From: Niabella soli DSM 19437
GTDB taxonomy: Bacteria; Bacteroidota; Bacteroidia; Chitinophagales; Chitinophagaceae
Assembly (NCBI RefSeq): GCF_000243115.2
Contig: NZ_CP007035.1
Location: 3,038,001 to 3,102,000 of the forward strand
Direction: 5' to 3'
Length of the DNA stretch: 64,000 bases
Under the pieces are notes generated by a model, which had not been told where the DNA came from, did no database searches, and saw only the letters and a program-made list of their open reading frames with translations. Numbering within the stretch: position 1 is the stretch's first letter; each line of letters begins with the position of its first letter. Positions 26,003 through 34,349 of the stretch are shown here, in pieces. The position numbers were made by a program, and so were the translations under genes.

Positions 26003-26030
26003 ACAAACGAAAAACGTGAGACGTTAAATA
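26003..26030. repeat. Short heptad block (words ending in ACG)
   Basis: ACAAACG, AAAAACG and TGAGACG follow in 7-nt register just downstream of the four-helix bundle gene. Confidence 0.4.
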
Positions 26031-26042
26031 GCGCTTCTAAAT

Positions 26043-26396
26043 TCATTTTTCTATCATTTTTGAGATCATCGCAAAACAACGGTTAAGCAGCACTCCGATA
26101 TGATTAAGATCTTCTATTACAAAATAATTCAAATCGACTGCCGATTCAAGTGCAGCATCGATTTCAACTTCGGAACCCCTCGAAATTTCATAAAATCTTC
26201 TTCTTTCAGCTTCTGATTTTCTTGTAGACCCTTCTGCCAAATTTAGTTTGACTGAAATTGCCGCCCGGCGGATTTGCTGGATCATATTAAACCGCTCCTC
26301 AACAGGCAGAAGAATGTTTACTTTATACGTCTCTTTTACTAATTCCCTTATTACAAGATATACATCCAGCGATTTGTGTTTCAGGTTTAAAAACAT
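26043..26396 (-). CDS. Four-helix bundle protein (S23/IVS family), copy 1
   Basis: 117 residues, all helical: LKHKSLDVYLVIRELVKETY, a helix with RFNMIQQIRRAAISVKLNLAEG, the family-typical STRKSEAERRRFYEISRGSEVE and a last helix with LLNRCFAMISKMI. The family was named after proteins encoded in 23S rRNA intervening sequences and also includes the accessory protein of diversity-generating retroelements; neither an rRNA nor a reverse transcriptase is near. It is one of two paralogs flanking hemB. Likely a recent insertion into the heme cluster. Confidence 0.82.
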   Translation of the reverse strand: MFLNLKHKSLDVYLVIRELVKETYKVNILLPVEERFNMIQQIRRAAISVKLNLAEGSTRKSEAERRRFYEISRGSEVEIDAALESAVDLNYFVIEDLNHIGVLLNRCFAMISKMIEK

Positions 26397-26443
26397 AGAG
26401 GTGCTTTTTAGTATTAGAAAATAAACTTTATTAAAGATACCCT

Positions 26444-26464
26444 TTTATCGTTTATCGTCTCACC
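26444..26464. repeat. Short heptad block (TTTATCG)
   Basis: TTTATCG occurs twice in tandem followed by TCTCACC, close to the reverse complement of the block at 26003. Confidence 0.4.
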
Positions 26465-26483
26465 TCTGCCGCTTTTTAACCAA

Positions 26484-27470
26484 CTATTTCCCATTCAATA
26501 TCCGCACCGCGTCCTTTGCAAAATAAGTCGCAATCAGATCGGCCCCGGCTCTTTTGATAGAAGTAAGACTTTCAATAATCGCTTTATCTTCATCCAGCCA
26601 GCCCTTTTCCGCCGCAGCTTTGATCATAGCGTATTCGCCGCTTACATGATAGGCGCTTACCGGAACCGTAACTGCATTTTTTACTTCGCGGATTATATCC
26701 AAATAAGCCATCGCAGGTTTTACCATTACGATATCGGCGCCCTGCTCCACATCCTGCAGCGTTTCATTGATGGCTTCAATGCGGTTGGCATAATTCATCT
26801 GGTAGGTTTTTTTGTCGCCAAAGCCGGGTGCGCTATCCAGGGCATCTCTGAACGGACCGTAAAAGCAACTGGCATACTTGGCGGAATAACTCATAATGCC
26901 CACATCGGAAAAATTATTTTCTTCCAGCGCATTTCTGAAGGCACCAATGCGCCCATCCATCATATCGCTGGGTGCAATAAAATCGGCACCGGCAGCGGCA
27001 TGGGAAAGACTCATTTTTGTAAGCGCTTCCACAGTGGCATCATTCAGTATCGTTCCTTTTTCAACATCAACAATACCATCATGGCCGTAAACAGAATAGG
27101 GGTCCAGGGCCACATCTGTCATCACCACCATTTCGGGCACTTTATTTTTGATCGCCTTAATGGCCCGCTGCATCAACCCCTCAGGGTTCCAACTTTCCCT
27201 GCCGGCGTTATCTTTAGTATCGTCGTTGGCTTTTACAAAAAGCAATACAGCCTTAATGCCCATTGCCCAGATTACCGCTACTTCTTCCAACGTCTTATCT
27301 AATGAACGACGGTAATAGCCGTGCATAGACGAAATTTCCTCTACAACACCGTTGCCTTCAGTAATAAAAATGGGCAGGATGAAATCGTCAGGAGTTAATA
27401 CTGTTTCAGCCACCAATGCTCTTATTGCGGCGGACTTTCTTGTAATCCTGTTTCTTCTTTGTAAAATCAT
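26484..27470 (-). CDS. hemB: Delta-aminolevulinic acid dehydratase (porphobilinogen synthase)
   Basis: 328-residue enzyme that joins two 5-aminolevulinates into porphobilinogen, the second step of heme synthesis present here. Schiff-base lysines are in MSYSAKYASCF and DIVMVKPAMAYLDI. The metal loop reads MTDVALDPYSVYGHDG: Asp/Ala replace the cysteines of zinc-type enzymes, so it should be of the magnesium/potassium-dependent type known from plants and many bacteria. It is last of the minus-strand hem genes, separated from hemF by a four-helix bundle gene. Confidence 0.95.
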   Translation of the reverse strand: MILQRRNRITRKSAAIRALVAETVLTPDDFILPIFITEGNGVVEEISSMHGYYRRSLDKTLEEVAVIWAMGIKAVLLFVKANDDTKDNAGRESWNPEGLMQRAIKAIKNKVPEMVVMTDVALDPYSVYGHDGIVDVEKGTILNDATVEALTKMSLSHAAAGADFIAPSDMMDGRIGAFRNALEENNFSDVGIMSYSAKYASCFYGPFRDALDSAPGFGDKKTYQMNYANRIEAINETLQDVEQGADIVMVKPAMAYLDIIREVKNAVTVPVSAYHVSGEYAMIKAAAEKGWLDEDKAIIESLTSIKRAGADLIATYFAKDAVRILNGK

Positions 27471-27479
27471 AATTTTATT

Positions 27480-27514
27480 ATTTCTGATTTTTTGATGTCT
27501 GATTTATGATTTGT
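27480..27514. repeat. ATTTCTG-type heptads between hemB and the four-helix gene
   Basis: ATTTCTG, ATGTCTG and ATTTATG recur in 7-8 nt steps. The same word occurs in the block inside hemC at 33.9 kb. The last bases encode the C-terminus of the 27504 gene. Confidence 0.45.
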
Positions 27515-27866
27515 TGCGGTTCCATTTTGCCGTTTTATCTGTTGCAGCGAAAATTGCAGTCAAATGATTCGCCTCATCAGTTAAACGATCCAGTTCTTTC
27601 CCGCGCATTAATTCAGCTTCCTTGACAACTTCCAGCCAATAATGACTTTCATCTGCTTCCTCTAAAACGATTTCGATTTTATATATAAAGTCTGCGTTAG
27701 ATTTCGCCCTTGCCGTCGCCCGGTAATTTGCCCCAACACTTCCCGCAGACCGAATCAACTGTTTCGCTGTTTCAAAACCTGCAGCATTTCTGGGAAAATC
27801 TTCACAAAGTTTAATAATATCCACATGAAATCTTTTTGTTCTTTGTTGGAGTTCATTTCGTGTCAT
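27504..27866 (-). CDS. Four-helix bundle protein (S23/IVS family), copy 2
   Basis: 120 residues with the same family pattern as the 117-residue copy but clearly diverged: NELQQRTKRFHVDIIKLCED, then RSAGSVGANYRATARAKSNADF, then KIEIVLEEADESHYWLEVV. It sits between hemF and hemB on the same strand. No catalytic motif is present; the bundle probably binds nucleic acid or another protein. The two copies are not recent duplicates, judging from low visible identity. Confidence 0.83.
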   Translation of the reverse strand: MTRNELQQRTKRFHVDIIKLCEDFPRNAAGFETAKQLIRSAGSVGANYRATARAKSNADFIYKIEIVLEEADESHYWLEVVKEAELMRGKELDRLTDEANHLTAIFAATDKTAKWNRNKS

Positions 27867-27937
27867 AATGTTATCATTTAGGTTAGAGAATTAAGTCCCG
27901 CAAATTATATCGGAGATCAGACATCAAACATCCGGAT

Positions 27938-28906
27938 TTACGCCCACTCCCTCGGATGCTTGCACGCCTGCAACAATTGATCTTCCAAACTGCCGGGCTC
28001 GGGTTCATAATTATATACAAAACGCACGGTTGGCGGCAGGCTCATTAAAATACTTTCGGTACGGCCATTGGTTTTTAATCCAAACAATGTGCCTCTGTCG
28101 TGGATCAGGTTGAACTCAACATACCGCCCTCTTCTGATCTCCTGCCATTTTTTGTTGGCAGCATCAAAACTTGTATTTTTTCTTAACCGCACTATGGGAA
28201 GGTAGGCTTCCAGAAAAGCCGCTCCGTTAGCTTTCTGAAAAGCCAGCAACCTGCTTGCCTCTTCTTCGTCACTTAAATATAAATGATCGTAAAACACACC
28301 GCCCACGCCGCGCATTTCATTGTTGCGGTGCGCATTGGTAAAGTAGGCATCGCATTGTTTTTTATATAATGGATAAAGGTGCGCCCCGAAGGGATCAATA
28401 GCCTTCTTAAAACTACCGTGAAAATGTACCACATCCTCCTCAAATAAATAATAGGGCGTCAGATCGGCTCCGCCGCCAAACCAGCGCCGGATAACGGTTC
28501 CATTGGCATCATGCGCCTCAAAATACCGCCAGTTGGCATGGGTGGTAGGCACAAAGGGATTAAAGGGGTGTAATACCAGGCTGATACCACAGGCAAACCA
28601 GGTGCCGCCTGCTGCACTGTTTTTTTCCGAATCGGGAAGCTCAGCAAAAAGCACTTTAACCATTTTTTCTGTTATAGCGCCATAAACCACCGACACATTT
28701 ACACCTGCCTTTTCAAATACCGCGCCCTCCTCCATCACCCGGGAATGGCCGCCGCCGCCTTTTCCGTTTTCACCCCGCTGCCAGTTGTCTTCCCTGAATT
28801 TCGCTTTACCATCTTCCGCTTCCAGCGCGCTGCAAATAGTATCCTGCAGCCCATAAACATACTCGATCCATTCCTGCCTGAAAGCCTTTGTTGCTTCTAC
28901 CTTCAT
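27938..28906 (-). CDS. hemF: Coproporphyrinogen III oxidase, oxygen-dependent
   Basis: 322 residues. It decarboxylates coproporphyrinogen III to protoporphyrinogen IX using O2. Family features include the conserved RGGENGKGGGGHSRV-like segment (QRGENGKGGGG), FACGISLVLHPFNPFVPTTHAN, WFGGGADLTPYY and the ending YNYEPEPGS. The oxygen-dependent form implies aerobic heme synthesis. Its start overlaps the stop of the M1 peptidase gene by four bases, suggesting coupling. Confidence 0.95.
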   Translation of the reverse strand: MKVEATKAFRQEWIEYVYGLQDTICSALEAEDGKAKFREDNWQRGENGKGGGGHSRVMEEGAVFEKAGVNVSVVYGAITEKMVKVLFAELPDSEKNSAAGGTWFACGISLVLHPFNPFVPTTHANWRYFEAHDANGTVIRRWFGGGADLTPYYLFEEDVVHFHGSFKKAIDPFGAHLYPLYKKQCDAYFTNAHRNNEMRGVGGVFYDHLYLSDEEEASRLLAFQKANGAAFLEAYLPIVRLRKNTSFDAANKKWQEIRRGRYVEFNLIHDRGTLFGLKTNGRTESILMSLPPTVRFVYNYEPEPGSLEDQLLQACKHPREWA

Positions 28907-30780
28907 AGTTTGTAAACATTATCATTGGGTGTGGCATCCATAAAAATGCCTCCGTCAATTGTTACACTTTCAATAGCCCCGCCAACAGGAACGGTAAACG
29001 AAACCTTTGTTTCACCTTGCTTCCAGAGCTCCGGGGTATAATGATATTTTTTTTCTTTGCCTTTATCCTGCCGGATGATCACATCAAAAGGCACCGCGAA
29101 GCCGCCGATATTTTCAAGCGTTATAGAAGTACGGTTATTGCCTGGCTGAACATTGTCGATCTTAAGATCGATATAGTTGTTACTAAAGAACCAATTCCTC
29201 CAAAACCAGCTTAAATCCTGTTTAGTAGCCGCATTGAAGGAATAAAAATAATCCCAAGGAGTGGGATGCCTCCCGTTCCAGGTATCCATATACGACAGCA
29301 GCGCATGTTTAAATGCCACATCGCCCAAGAGATCTTTCAGCGCCAGGTACGACAGGGAGGCCTTTACATAAGAATTATTTCCGTAGCCGGCGCCGCTTAA
29401 CTGCGAGGACATTGTTATCAAGGGCTGATCATTTTCCGCAGCGGGGCTATTGATCCACCGTTTTACCCGGAAATTTTTATATGTTTCGTCAGCCAGTGTT
29501 TTCCCATTTTCCGCAATGCCGATCAGGTATTCAAAGGTGGTAGCCCACCCTTCATCCATATATGCGTAGCGGGTTTCGTTAATACCCATGAAAAATGGGA
29601 AATAGGTATGTGCAATTTCATGATCCAACACCAGCCGGGAAAAACTAAGATCCGATGTAGTGGCATCATTAACCATCATAGGATATTCCATATCTGCAAA
29701 GCCCTGTACCGCAGTCATAGTGGGATAAGGATAGGTAACGCCGGGCATATTATTGGAAAACCAACTGAGCGCGTCTTTGCCCCATTCCACTGCGTTCCTG
29801 AAATCTGCAGCCGTGTCTTTATACGCCGCCTGCACACTTACTCTTTTCAGCTCCTTTGCAGCCGCCAACGCTACACTGCCTCCATCCCAGACAAAATGGT
29901 TGCTGGTGGCAAAAGTGAAATCGGAAACATTATTTGCCGAGAACTTCCATTCATTCCATTCGCTGGAATTGGTTACGGCGCCCTGCTCCATGTCTTTTGC
30001 AGTAGCTACATGAATGATCTTATTGCTTGTCAGGGATTCCCGAAAACGTTTAAAGGCAGCGGGCTGCAACACATCTTTTGCGTTGTTGAGGGTGCCCGTA
30101 GCCCATACAACATAATTGGTTGGCACTTTAACCGAAACCGAATAATCGTTGAAGTCATTATAAAATTCACCTCCATCAGTGTGTGGCAGCCGATCCCAGC
30201 CATTATAATCATCATACACTGAAATACGCGGATAAAAATAGGCGCAGAAAAACGTATGGGGATCGATCTGCCCTTCCCTGCCACTCTGTTTTGAGAGCGG
30301 GTAACTCCATTCTATGTCAAAGACGGCACGGGCACCCGGCAGGATAGGGGTACGCAGCCTCACCGGATTCACCGTTCCCCAGTCGTTGCTGTTAACGGAA
30401 TAAGCAGCACTGTCAACGGCAAAGGATTGGATCTGCAGCCCCGTGGTCAAAAAGTCTTTTGCTACCTGTCCGGAGCGCGGGGTCTCCGGCTTATGGATAT
30501 TATTTACAAACCGGATAAAAACCACATGCAGCGTATCCGGGCTGTTGTTAGTATAAACAATTTGCTCCTTACCCGATACTGCTTTCTTAACCGGATCCAC
30601 GGCAGCACTGATCGAATAGTTGCCCCGGTTCTGCCAATACTTCACCCCCGGAACACCTGTAACCGTGCGGGTTTCATTTTTTATGGCATTTTGAATATTA
30701 CGTGGCATGTATAATGGTTGTCCAGCAATACTACCGTAAAAACAGATAAAGAGGACAGTTAAAAATGGTACTTTCTTCAA
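28903..30780 (-). CDS. M1 family zinc metallopeptidase, exported
   Basis: 625 residues with a signal peptide (PFLTVLFICFYGSIAGQ). The first half is the beta-rich M1 N-terminal domain. The catalytic domain has the exopeptidase-like motif as GFADMEYPMM in place of GAMEN, the zinc site LVLDHEIAHTYFPF (HExxH) and the third ligand in YMDEGWATTFEY. It is likely a periplasmic or surface aminopeptidase. It lies inside the heme gene run between hemE and hemF, overlapping hemF by four bases; any link to heme synthesis is unclear. Confidence 0.87.
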   Translation of the reverse strand: MKKVPFLTVLFICFYGSIAGQPLYMPRNIQNAIKNETRTVTGVPGVKYWQNRGNYSISAAVDPVKKAVSGKEQIVYTNNSPDTLHVVFIRFVNNIHKPETPRSGQVAKDFLTTGLQIQSFAVDSAAYSVNSNDWGTVNPVRLRTPILPGARAVFDIEWSYPLSKQSGREGQIDPHTFFCAYFYPRISVYDDYNGWDRLPHTDGGEFYNDFNDYSVSVKVPTNYVVWATGTLNNAKDVLQPAAFKRFRESLTSNKIIHVATAKDMEQGAVTNSSEWNEWKFSANNVSDFTFATSNHFVWDGGSVALAAAKELKRVSVQAAYKDTAADFRNAVEWGKDALSWFSNNMPGVTYPYPTMTAVQGFADMEYPMMVNDATTSDLSFSRLVLDHEIAHTYFPFFMGINETRYAYMDEGWATTFEYLIGIAENGKTLADETYKNFRVKRWINSPAAENDQPLITMSSQLSGAGYGNNSYVKASLSYLALKDLLGDVAFKHALLSYMDTWNGRHPTPWDYFYSFNAATKQDLSWFWRNWFFSNNYIDLKIDNVQPGNNRTSITLENIGGFAVPFDVIIRQDKGKEKKYHYTPELWKQGETKVSFTVPVGGAIESVTIDGGIFMDATPNDNVYKL

Positions 30781-30791
30781 GGTAATCGTTT

Positions 30792-31832
30792 TTAAATGTT
30801 AGAAAATGAGTATTCTTTAATAGTGTTAACAAACGCTTTTGCATGATCAACCGGCACATTGGGTAAAATACCATGACCCAGGTTGGCAATATGCCTTTCT
30901 TTTCCAAAAGCCTTCAGCATTGCTTTGGCTTCTTTTTCAATTTGCGAAACAGGCGCTAATAATTTAGCGGGATCAAAATTGCCCTGCAGCGTTACGTTAT
31001 TGCCTGCCAGCTTACGGGCCATTTCCGGTTCTATACACCAATCGATACCTAGCCCGGCCGCGCCGGTAGCTGCCATTTCTGACAAGGAACCCCACGCTCC
31101 TTTTGCAAAGACGATAACCGGGACCAATTCTTTTAATGCAGCAACGATCTGGCGGATATACTGAAGTGAAAAGGTCTCAAAATCCTGCTTGCCTAGCAAA
31201 CCTCCCCAACTATCGAACAGTTGCAAGGTATCAGCACCGGCCGCCACCTGGCCCTTCAGGTAGGCAATCGTAGTATCGGTGATCATTTGCAGCAAGGCAT
31301 GCGCCGTTTCCGGTTGCTGATAACAAAAGGCTTTTGCTTCATCAAATGTTTTACTGCCTTTACCCTGCACCATATAGCAAAGAAGCGTCCAGGGAGCCCC
31401 GGCAAAGCCGATCAGCGGCACGCGTCCGTTAAGCTCTTTTTTAATCAGTTTAATTGCATCAAAAACATAACCCAGCGTTTCGGCAACATCAGGAACCCGA
31501 ACGCGCTGCAGGTCTTTACCCGATTGGATCGGTTGGGGCAGCAAAGGCCCCAGCTTTTCTACTAATTGCACTTCCAGCCCCATGGCCTGCGGCACTACCA
31601 GGATGTCGGAAAAAAGGATCGCCGCATCCACTCCAATAATATCCACCGGCTGCAAGGTTATCACACAAGCGAGTTCAGGGTTCTGGCATCTTTCAAAAAA
31701 AGAATATTTTTCCCGCAACTGGATATATTCCGGCAAATACCGGCCCGCCTGGCGCATCATCCACACCGGTGTACGTTCTGTAGCTTCTCCGCGAAGCGTT
31801 CTTAAAATTAAATCGTTCTTTATATTGGTCAT
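30792..31832 (-). CDS. hemE: Uroporphyrinogen decarboxylase
   Basis: 346-residue enzyme that converts uroporphyrinogen III to coproporphyrinogen III. The N-terminal signature [16 protein letters not shown] is intact, with the [14 protein letters not shown] strand, [19 protein letters not shown] and the C-terminal [18 protein letters not shown]. Length matches the family. It is followed closely (11 nt) by the M1 peptidase gene and preceded by an HExxH membrane protein. Confidence 0.96.
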   Translation of the reverse strand: MTNIKNDLILRTLRGEATERTPVWMMRQAGRYLPEYIQLREKYSFFERCQNPELACVITLQPVDIIGVDAAILFSDILVVPQAMGLEVQLVEKLGPLLPQPIQSGKDLQRVRVPDVAETLGYVFDAIKLIKKELNGRVPLIGFAGAPWTLLCYMVQGKGSKTFDEAKAFCYQQPETAHALLQMITDTTIAYLKGQVAAGADTLQLFDSWGGLLGKQDFETFSLQYIRQIVAALKELVPVIVFAKGAWGSLSEMAATGAAGLGIDWCIEPEMARKLAGNNVTLQGNFDPAKLLAPVSQIEKEAKAMLKAFGKERHIANLGHGILPNVPVDHAKAFVNTIKEYSFSNI

Positions 31833-31847
31833 ACTCTTGTTTACAAT

Positions 31848-32645
31848 CTAAATCCCCAAAACCAAAAGCCGGTTAATAATTACCATAGCTGTAAAACCGG
31901 CTATAATTGCCGGAACCATTTTATGCGTACCTGCGAAAAATGGGTTACCATCAATATTGCGCTGTTTTCTGTTCAACATCGCTCCATAGATCCACATCAT
32001 TGAAAAAGGGCTGCATAACGGCGCTATCAGGCTTAACGTTGTGGGCACGGGAAGGTTGAGCAACGTAGTAATAATAATGCCGCCTAATAAAGGGTACAGG
32101 ATCACTGCCTTTGTGTAGCGGCGGCGCTCCGCAATATCTTTTATCGTTTCTTCATCTGCAAAACGAATGAATAGTACGGCCAGTTGACGAAAAACAAGGA
32201 ATAGTACGAAGGCTGCTGCCACGGCGATCACAATGATGAGCGCTACGGGAAAATGCAACTGGTTAAAAATAAGCCCCGTGTCGCCATAGGTAAAAAAAGG
32301 CGCTACCATCAGGTAACCTAAAAAGCCAATATACCCCGATGCAGACAGGTAGAGCAGGAACAAATAGCCATACTTCTTTACAGTGGCCTTTTTGCTAAAT
32401 AAATGAAATGATATACCGATAAGCAAGCTCACTAAAGGACCTGCAGCTGCAATACATAACCGTTGCGCAAAGCCAATGGAATTTTCATCAAAATCGACAT
32501 AGTTATGAAAAAGCTTAGCTCCGGCCGCATGAAAATAACGCGCCGTAACATAATGTCCGAATTCATGCAAGGTCATTTCCAAAATGGATGCAATGGAAAA
32601 AAGCAGGATGCTGTTTAGCGTGAGGGTTTTAAATGATCTTTTCAT
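31848..32645 (-). CDS. Membrane protein with HExxH motif (M50-like)
   Basis: 265 residues with about six membrane helices. The first helix pair carries LEMTLHEFGHYVTARYF, an HExxH zinc-peptidase motif within a membrane segment as in M50 site-2 proteases, followed by AAAGPLVSLLIGISFHL, which recalls the conserved AGP segment of that family. The usual second-site NxxPxxxLDG motif is not evident, so proteolytic activity is uncertain. It begins two bases after hemD ends, so it is part of the heme operon. Confidence 0.65.
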   Translation of the reverse strand: MKRSFKTLTLNSILLFSIASILEMTLHEFGHYVTARYFHAAGAKLFHNYVDFDENSIGFAQRLCIAAAGPLVSLLIGISFHLFSKKATVKKYGYLFLLYLSASGYIGFLGYLMVAPFFTYGDTGLIFNQLHFPVALIIVIAVAAAFVLFLVFRQLAVLFIRFADEETIKDIAERRRYTKAVILYPLLGGIIITTLLNLPVPTTLSLIAPLCSPFSMMWIYGAMLNRKQRNIDGNPFFAGTHKMVPAIIAGFTAMVIINRLLVLGI

Positions 32646-32647
32646 AG

Positions 32648-33346
32648 TTATGGCCGATTGAGGTTTAAATGTACTGCAAGTTGCAATAATTGTTTGAAGT
32701 CCGGCATCGGGCTTTCGATGATTTTATCCGTGTATTTTTTTAGCGCGCCGGTGGTAGACGGACCAATAGAGCAGGCAACCGTTTGAGCAGGAAGGGTATT
32801 GACTGAAAAAAAACTCTCTACGCCGCTGGGGCTGTAAAAAAGAACACCGTCATAACGCCCTTGTACCGGCTTTGGCGTTTCGATAGTATGGTATACGATA
32901 ATTTCCCTGCAGGGAATATGATGCGCTGCCAATGACTCCGGAATCGTGTTCAGCCGCCGGTTACCGCAGAAGAACAATAGTTCTTTGGGTGCATGAGCGA
33001 CGATCTGCTCCGCTAGCCGTGCGCCATTCGGGGCGGCAGCAATGATCGTTGATCCGGGGAAAGATACCTGTACCTGTTTTTTGGTGGCGGCCTCAATGCA
33101 AAATATATCCCAGTCGGTCTGCGATAAATTAGCTGCGGCAACGGCCTTTACGGCATTTTTGCTGGTAAAGATTATGGAGCGGGGAGCAGGAGCAATGGCT
33201 GCTACTGCACGTGCAATAGTATCAGGAGTTTCAGAACGGGTTTCAATAAAAGGAATACAATCGAGGTGGATTTGCCCCTCAACTGATGTTACCAGCTCTT
33301 CATCTAACAGGCCGGTGCTCAGGATATGAAGCGGTTTACCTGCCAT
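32648..33346 (-). CDS. hemD: Uroporphyrinogen-III synthase
   Basis: 232 residues. It cyclises hydroxymethylbilane to uroporphyrinogen III. Sequence is weakly conserved in this family, but the two-domain pattern is visible: SIIFTSKNAVKAV in the first half, CGNRRLNTIPESLAAHHIP in the second, and DGVLFYSPSGVESFF with VACSIGPSTTGALK near the end. It overlaps hemC by 11 bases, which fixes its place in the pathway operon. Confidence 0.9.
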   Translation of the reverse strand: MAGKPLHILSTGLLDEELVTSVEGQIHLDCIPFIETRSETPDTIARAVAAIAPAPRSIIFTSKNAVKAVAAANLSQTDWDIFCIEAATKKQVQVSFPGSTIIAAAPNGARLAEQIVAHAPKELLFFCGNRRLNTIPESLAAHHIPCREIIVYHTIETPKPVQGRYDGVLFYSPSGVESFFSVNTLPAQTVACSIGPSTTGALKKYTDKIIESPMPDFKQLLQLAVHLNLNRP

Positions 33347-34334
33347 CGTTCATTTTCGAAAGGACTGCCTTGGCTCCTTTTTCCAGGATTGATTGTGCGG
33401 CTTGCGTCCCGGGTGTCCTTGTTTCGTCAAGCCGGTACCATTCGTTCACTTCGATCTTTTCTGTTCCGTCCGGACTTACCACGCTTCCCCGGAACCGCAG
33501 TTGATCGTTCTCAAAAGCGGCCAGCGCGCTGATCGGCGTGCTGCAACCACCCATCAGCTCACTCAAAAATTCCCGTTCTGTCTTTACGCAAAAAGCGGTT
33601 TGCAGGTGATTGATCCGGTTGCAGGCCCTTAGCACACTGCCGTCGCCTTTTCTTGCCGTAACCATTATAGCTCCCTGGGCTGGCGCGGGCAGCATCCAGT
33701 CCAGATCGATGCTGTTGGCGGGTCTCAGCCCGATGCGTTCCAAACCTGCCGCGGCAAAAATGGCCCCAAACCAATTACTTTCCGACAGTTTTCTTAACCG
33801 GGTGTTTACATTGCCCCGGATATTTTCAATGGTGTGATTGGGAAAACGATTTAACCATTGTGCCTTACGACGCACGCTGCTGGTAGCAATGATCAGGTTT
33901 GAAATTTCTGATTTCTGATCCCGATAGCTATCGGAACTGATTTCTGATTTTTCGTCTCCGGCAATGAGATGTTTTAGGTCTTCCAAACTATAATCCGCCC
34001 CTGAAGCTTTCCAGTTTTCATTTAATACGAGAATATCTTTATACGAAGCGCGTTCCAGCACGGCGGCTTCTACAATGCCTTCCGGCAATTGCACCGGCAC
34101 GTCCTTCATGCTGTGCACGGCAATATCGATCTGGTTATTCAGCAACGCAATATCCAATGCCCTTGTAAATACTCCCTGAACACCCATGGCATACAAGGGG
34201 GTAACCAGGTCAACGTCTCCATCGCTCCTGATCGGCGTTAAAGACGCCGGAACACCAAAATTTTCTAAAAGATTTTTAACCTGGGTGGCCTGCCACAGGG
34301 CCAGTTGGCTCTCTCTGGTACCGATACGGATCAT
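33336..34334 (-). CDS. hemC: Porphobilinogen deaminase (hydroxymethylbilane synthase)
   Basis: 332 residues, about 20 longer than usual. It polymerises four porphobilinogens. The N-terminus MIRIGTRESQLALWQATQV is typical; the dipyrromethane cofactor Cys264 is in LMGGCSTPISA and the substrate Arg region in ATSSVRRKAQWL. Between DLKHLIAG and LIIATSS lies an extra serine/aspartate-rich stretch (about residues 128-146, containing KSEISSDSYRDQKSEIS). Its DNA is a palindrome flanked by ATTTCTG heptads, so it looks like a repeat element inserted in frame. The loop is probably on the surface. Confidence 0.93.
   Translation of the reverse strand: MIRIGTRESQLALWQATQVKNLLENFGVPASLTPIRSDGDVDLVTPLYAMGVQGVFTRALDIALLNNQIDIAVHSMKDVPVQLPEGIVEAAVLERASYKDILVLNENWKASGADYSLEDLKHLIAGDEKSEISSDSYRDQKSEISNLIIATSSVRRKAQWLNRFPNHTIENIRGNVNTRLRKLSESNWFGAIFAAAGLERIGLRPANSIDLDWMLPAPAQGAIMVTARKGDGSVLRACNRINHLQTAFCVKTEREFLSELMGGCSTPISALAAFENDQLRFRGSVVSPDGTEKIEVNEWYRLDETRTPGTQAAQSILEKGAKAVLSKMNDGR
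33902..33952. repeat. Repeat element inserted in frame within hemC
   Basis: The 14-bp palindrome CCGATAGCTATCGG (33921-33934) is flanked on both sides by ATTTCTG words in 7-nt steps (33904-33917 and 33939-33945). The same word type appears in the non-coding spacer at 27480. Confidence 0.65.
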
Positions 34335-34349
34335 AGTTGATGCACCCGC

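Noticed and set aside
26646-27302. 218-codon open frame opposite hemB
   Set aside because: Antisense shadow of a well-supported essential gene; His/Ile/Phe-rich sequence without domain features.
26043-27866. A diversity-generating retroelement suggested by four-helix accessory-like proteins
   Set aside because: No reverse transcriptase and no template/variable repeat pair are visible nearby.
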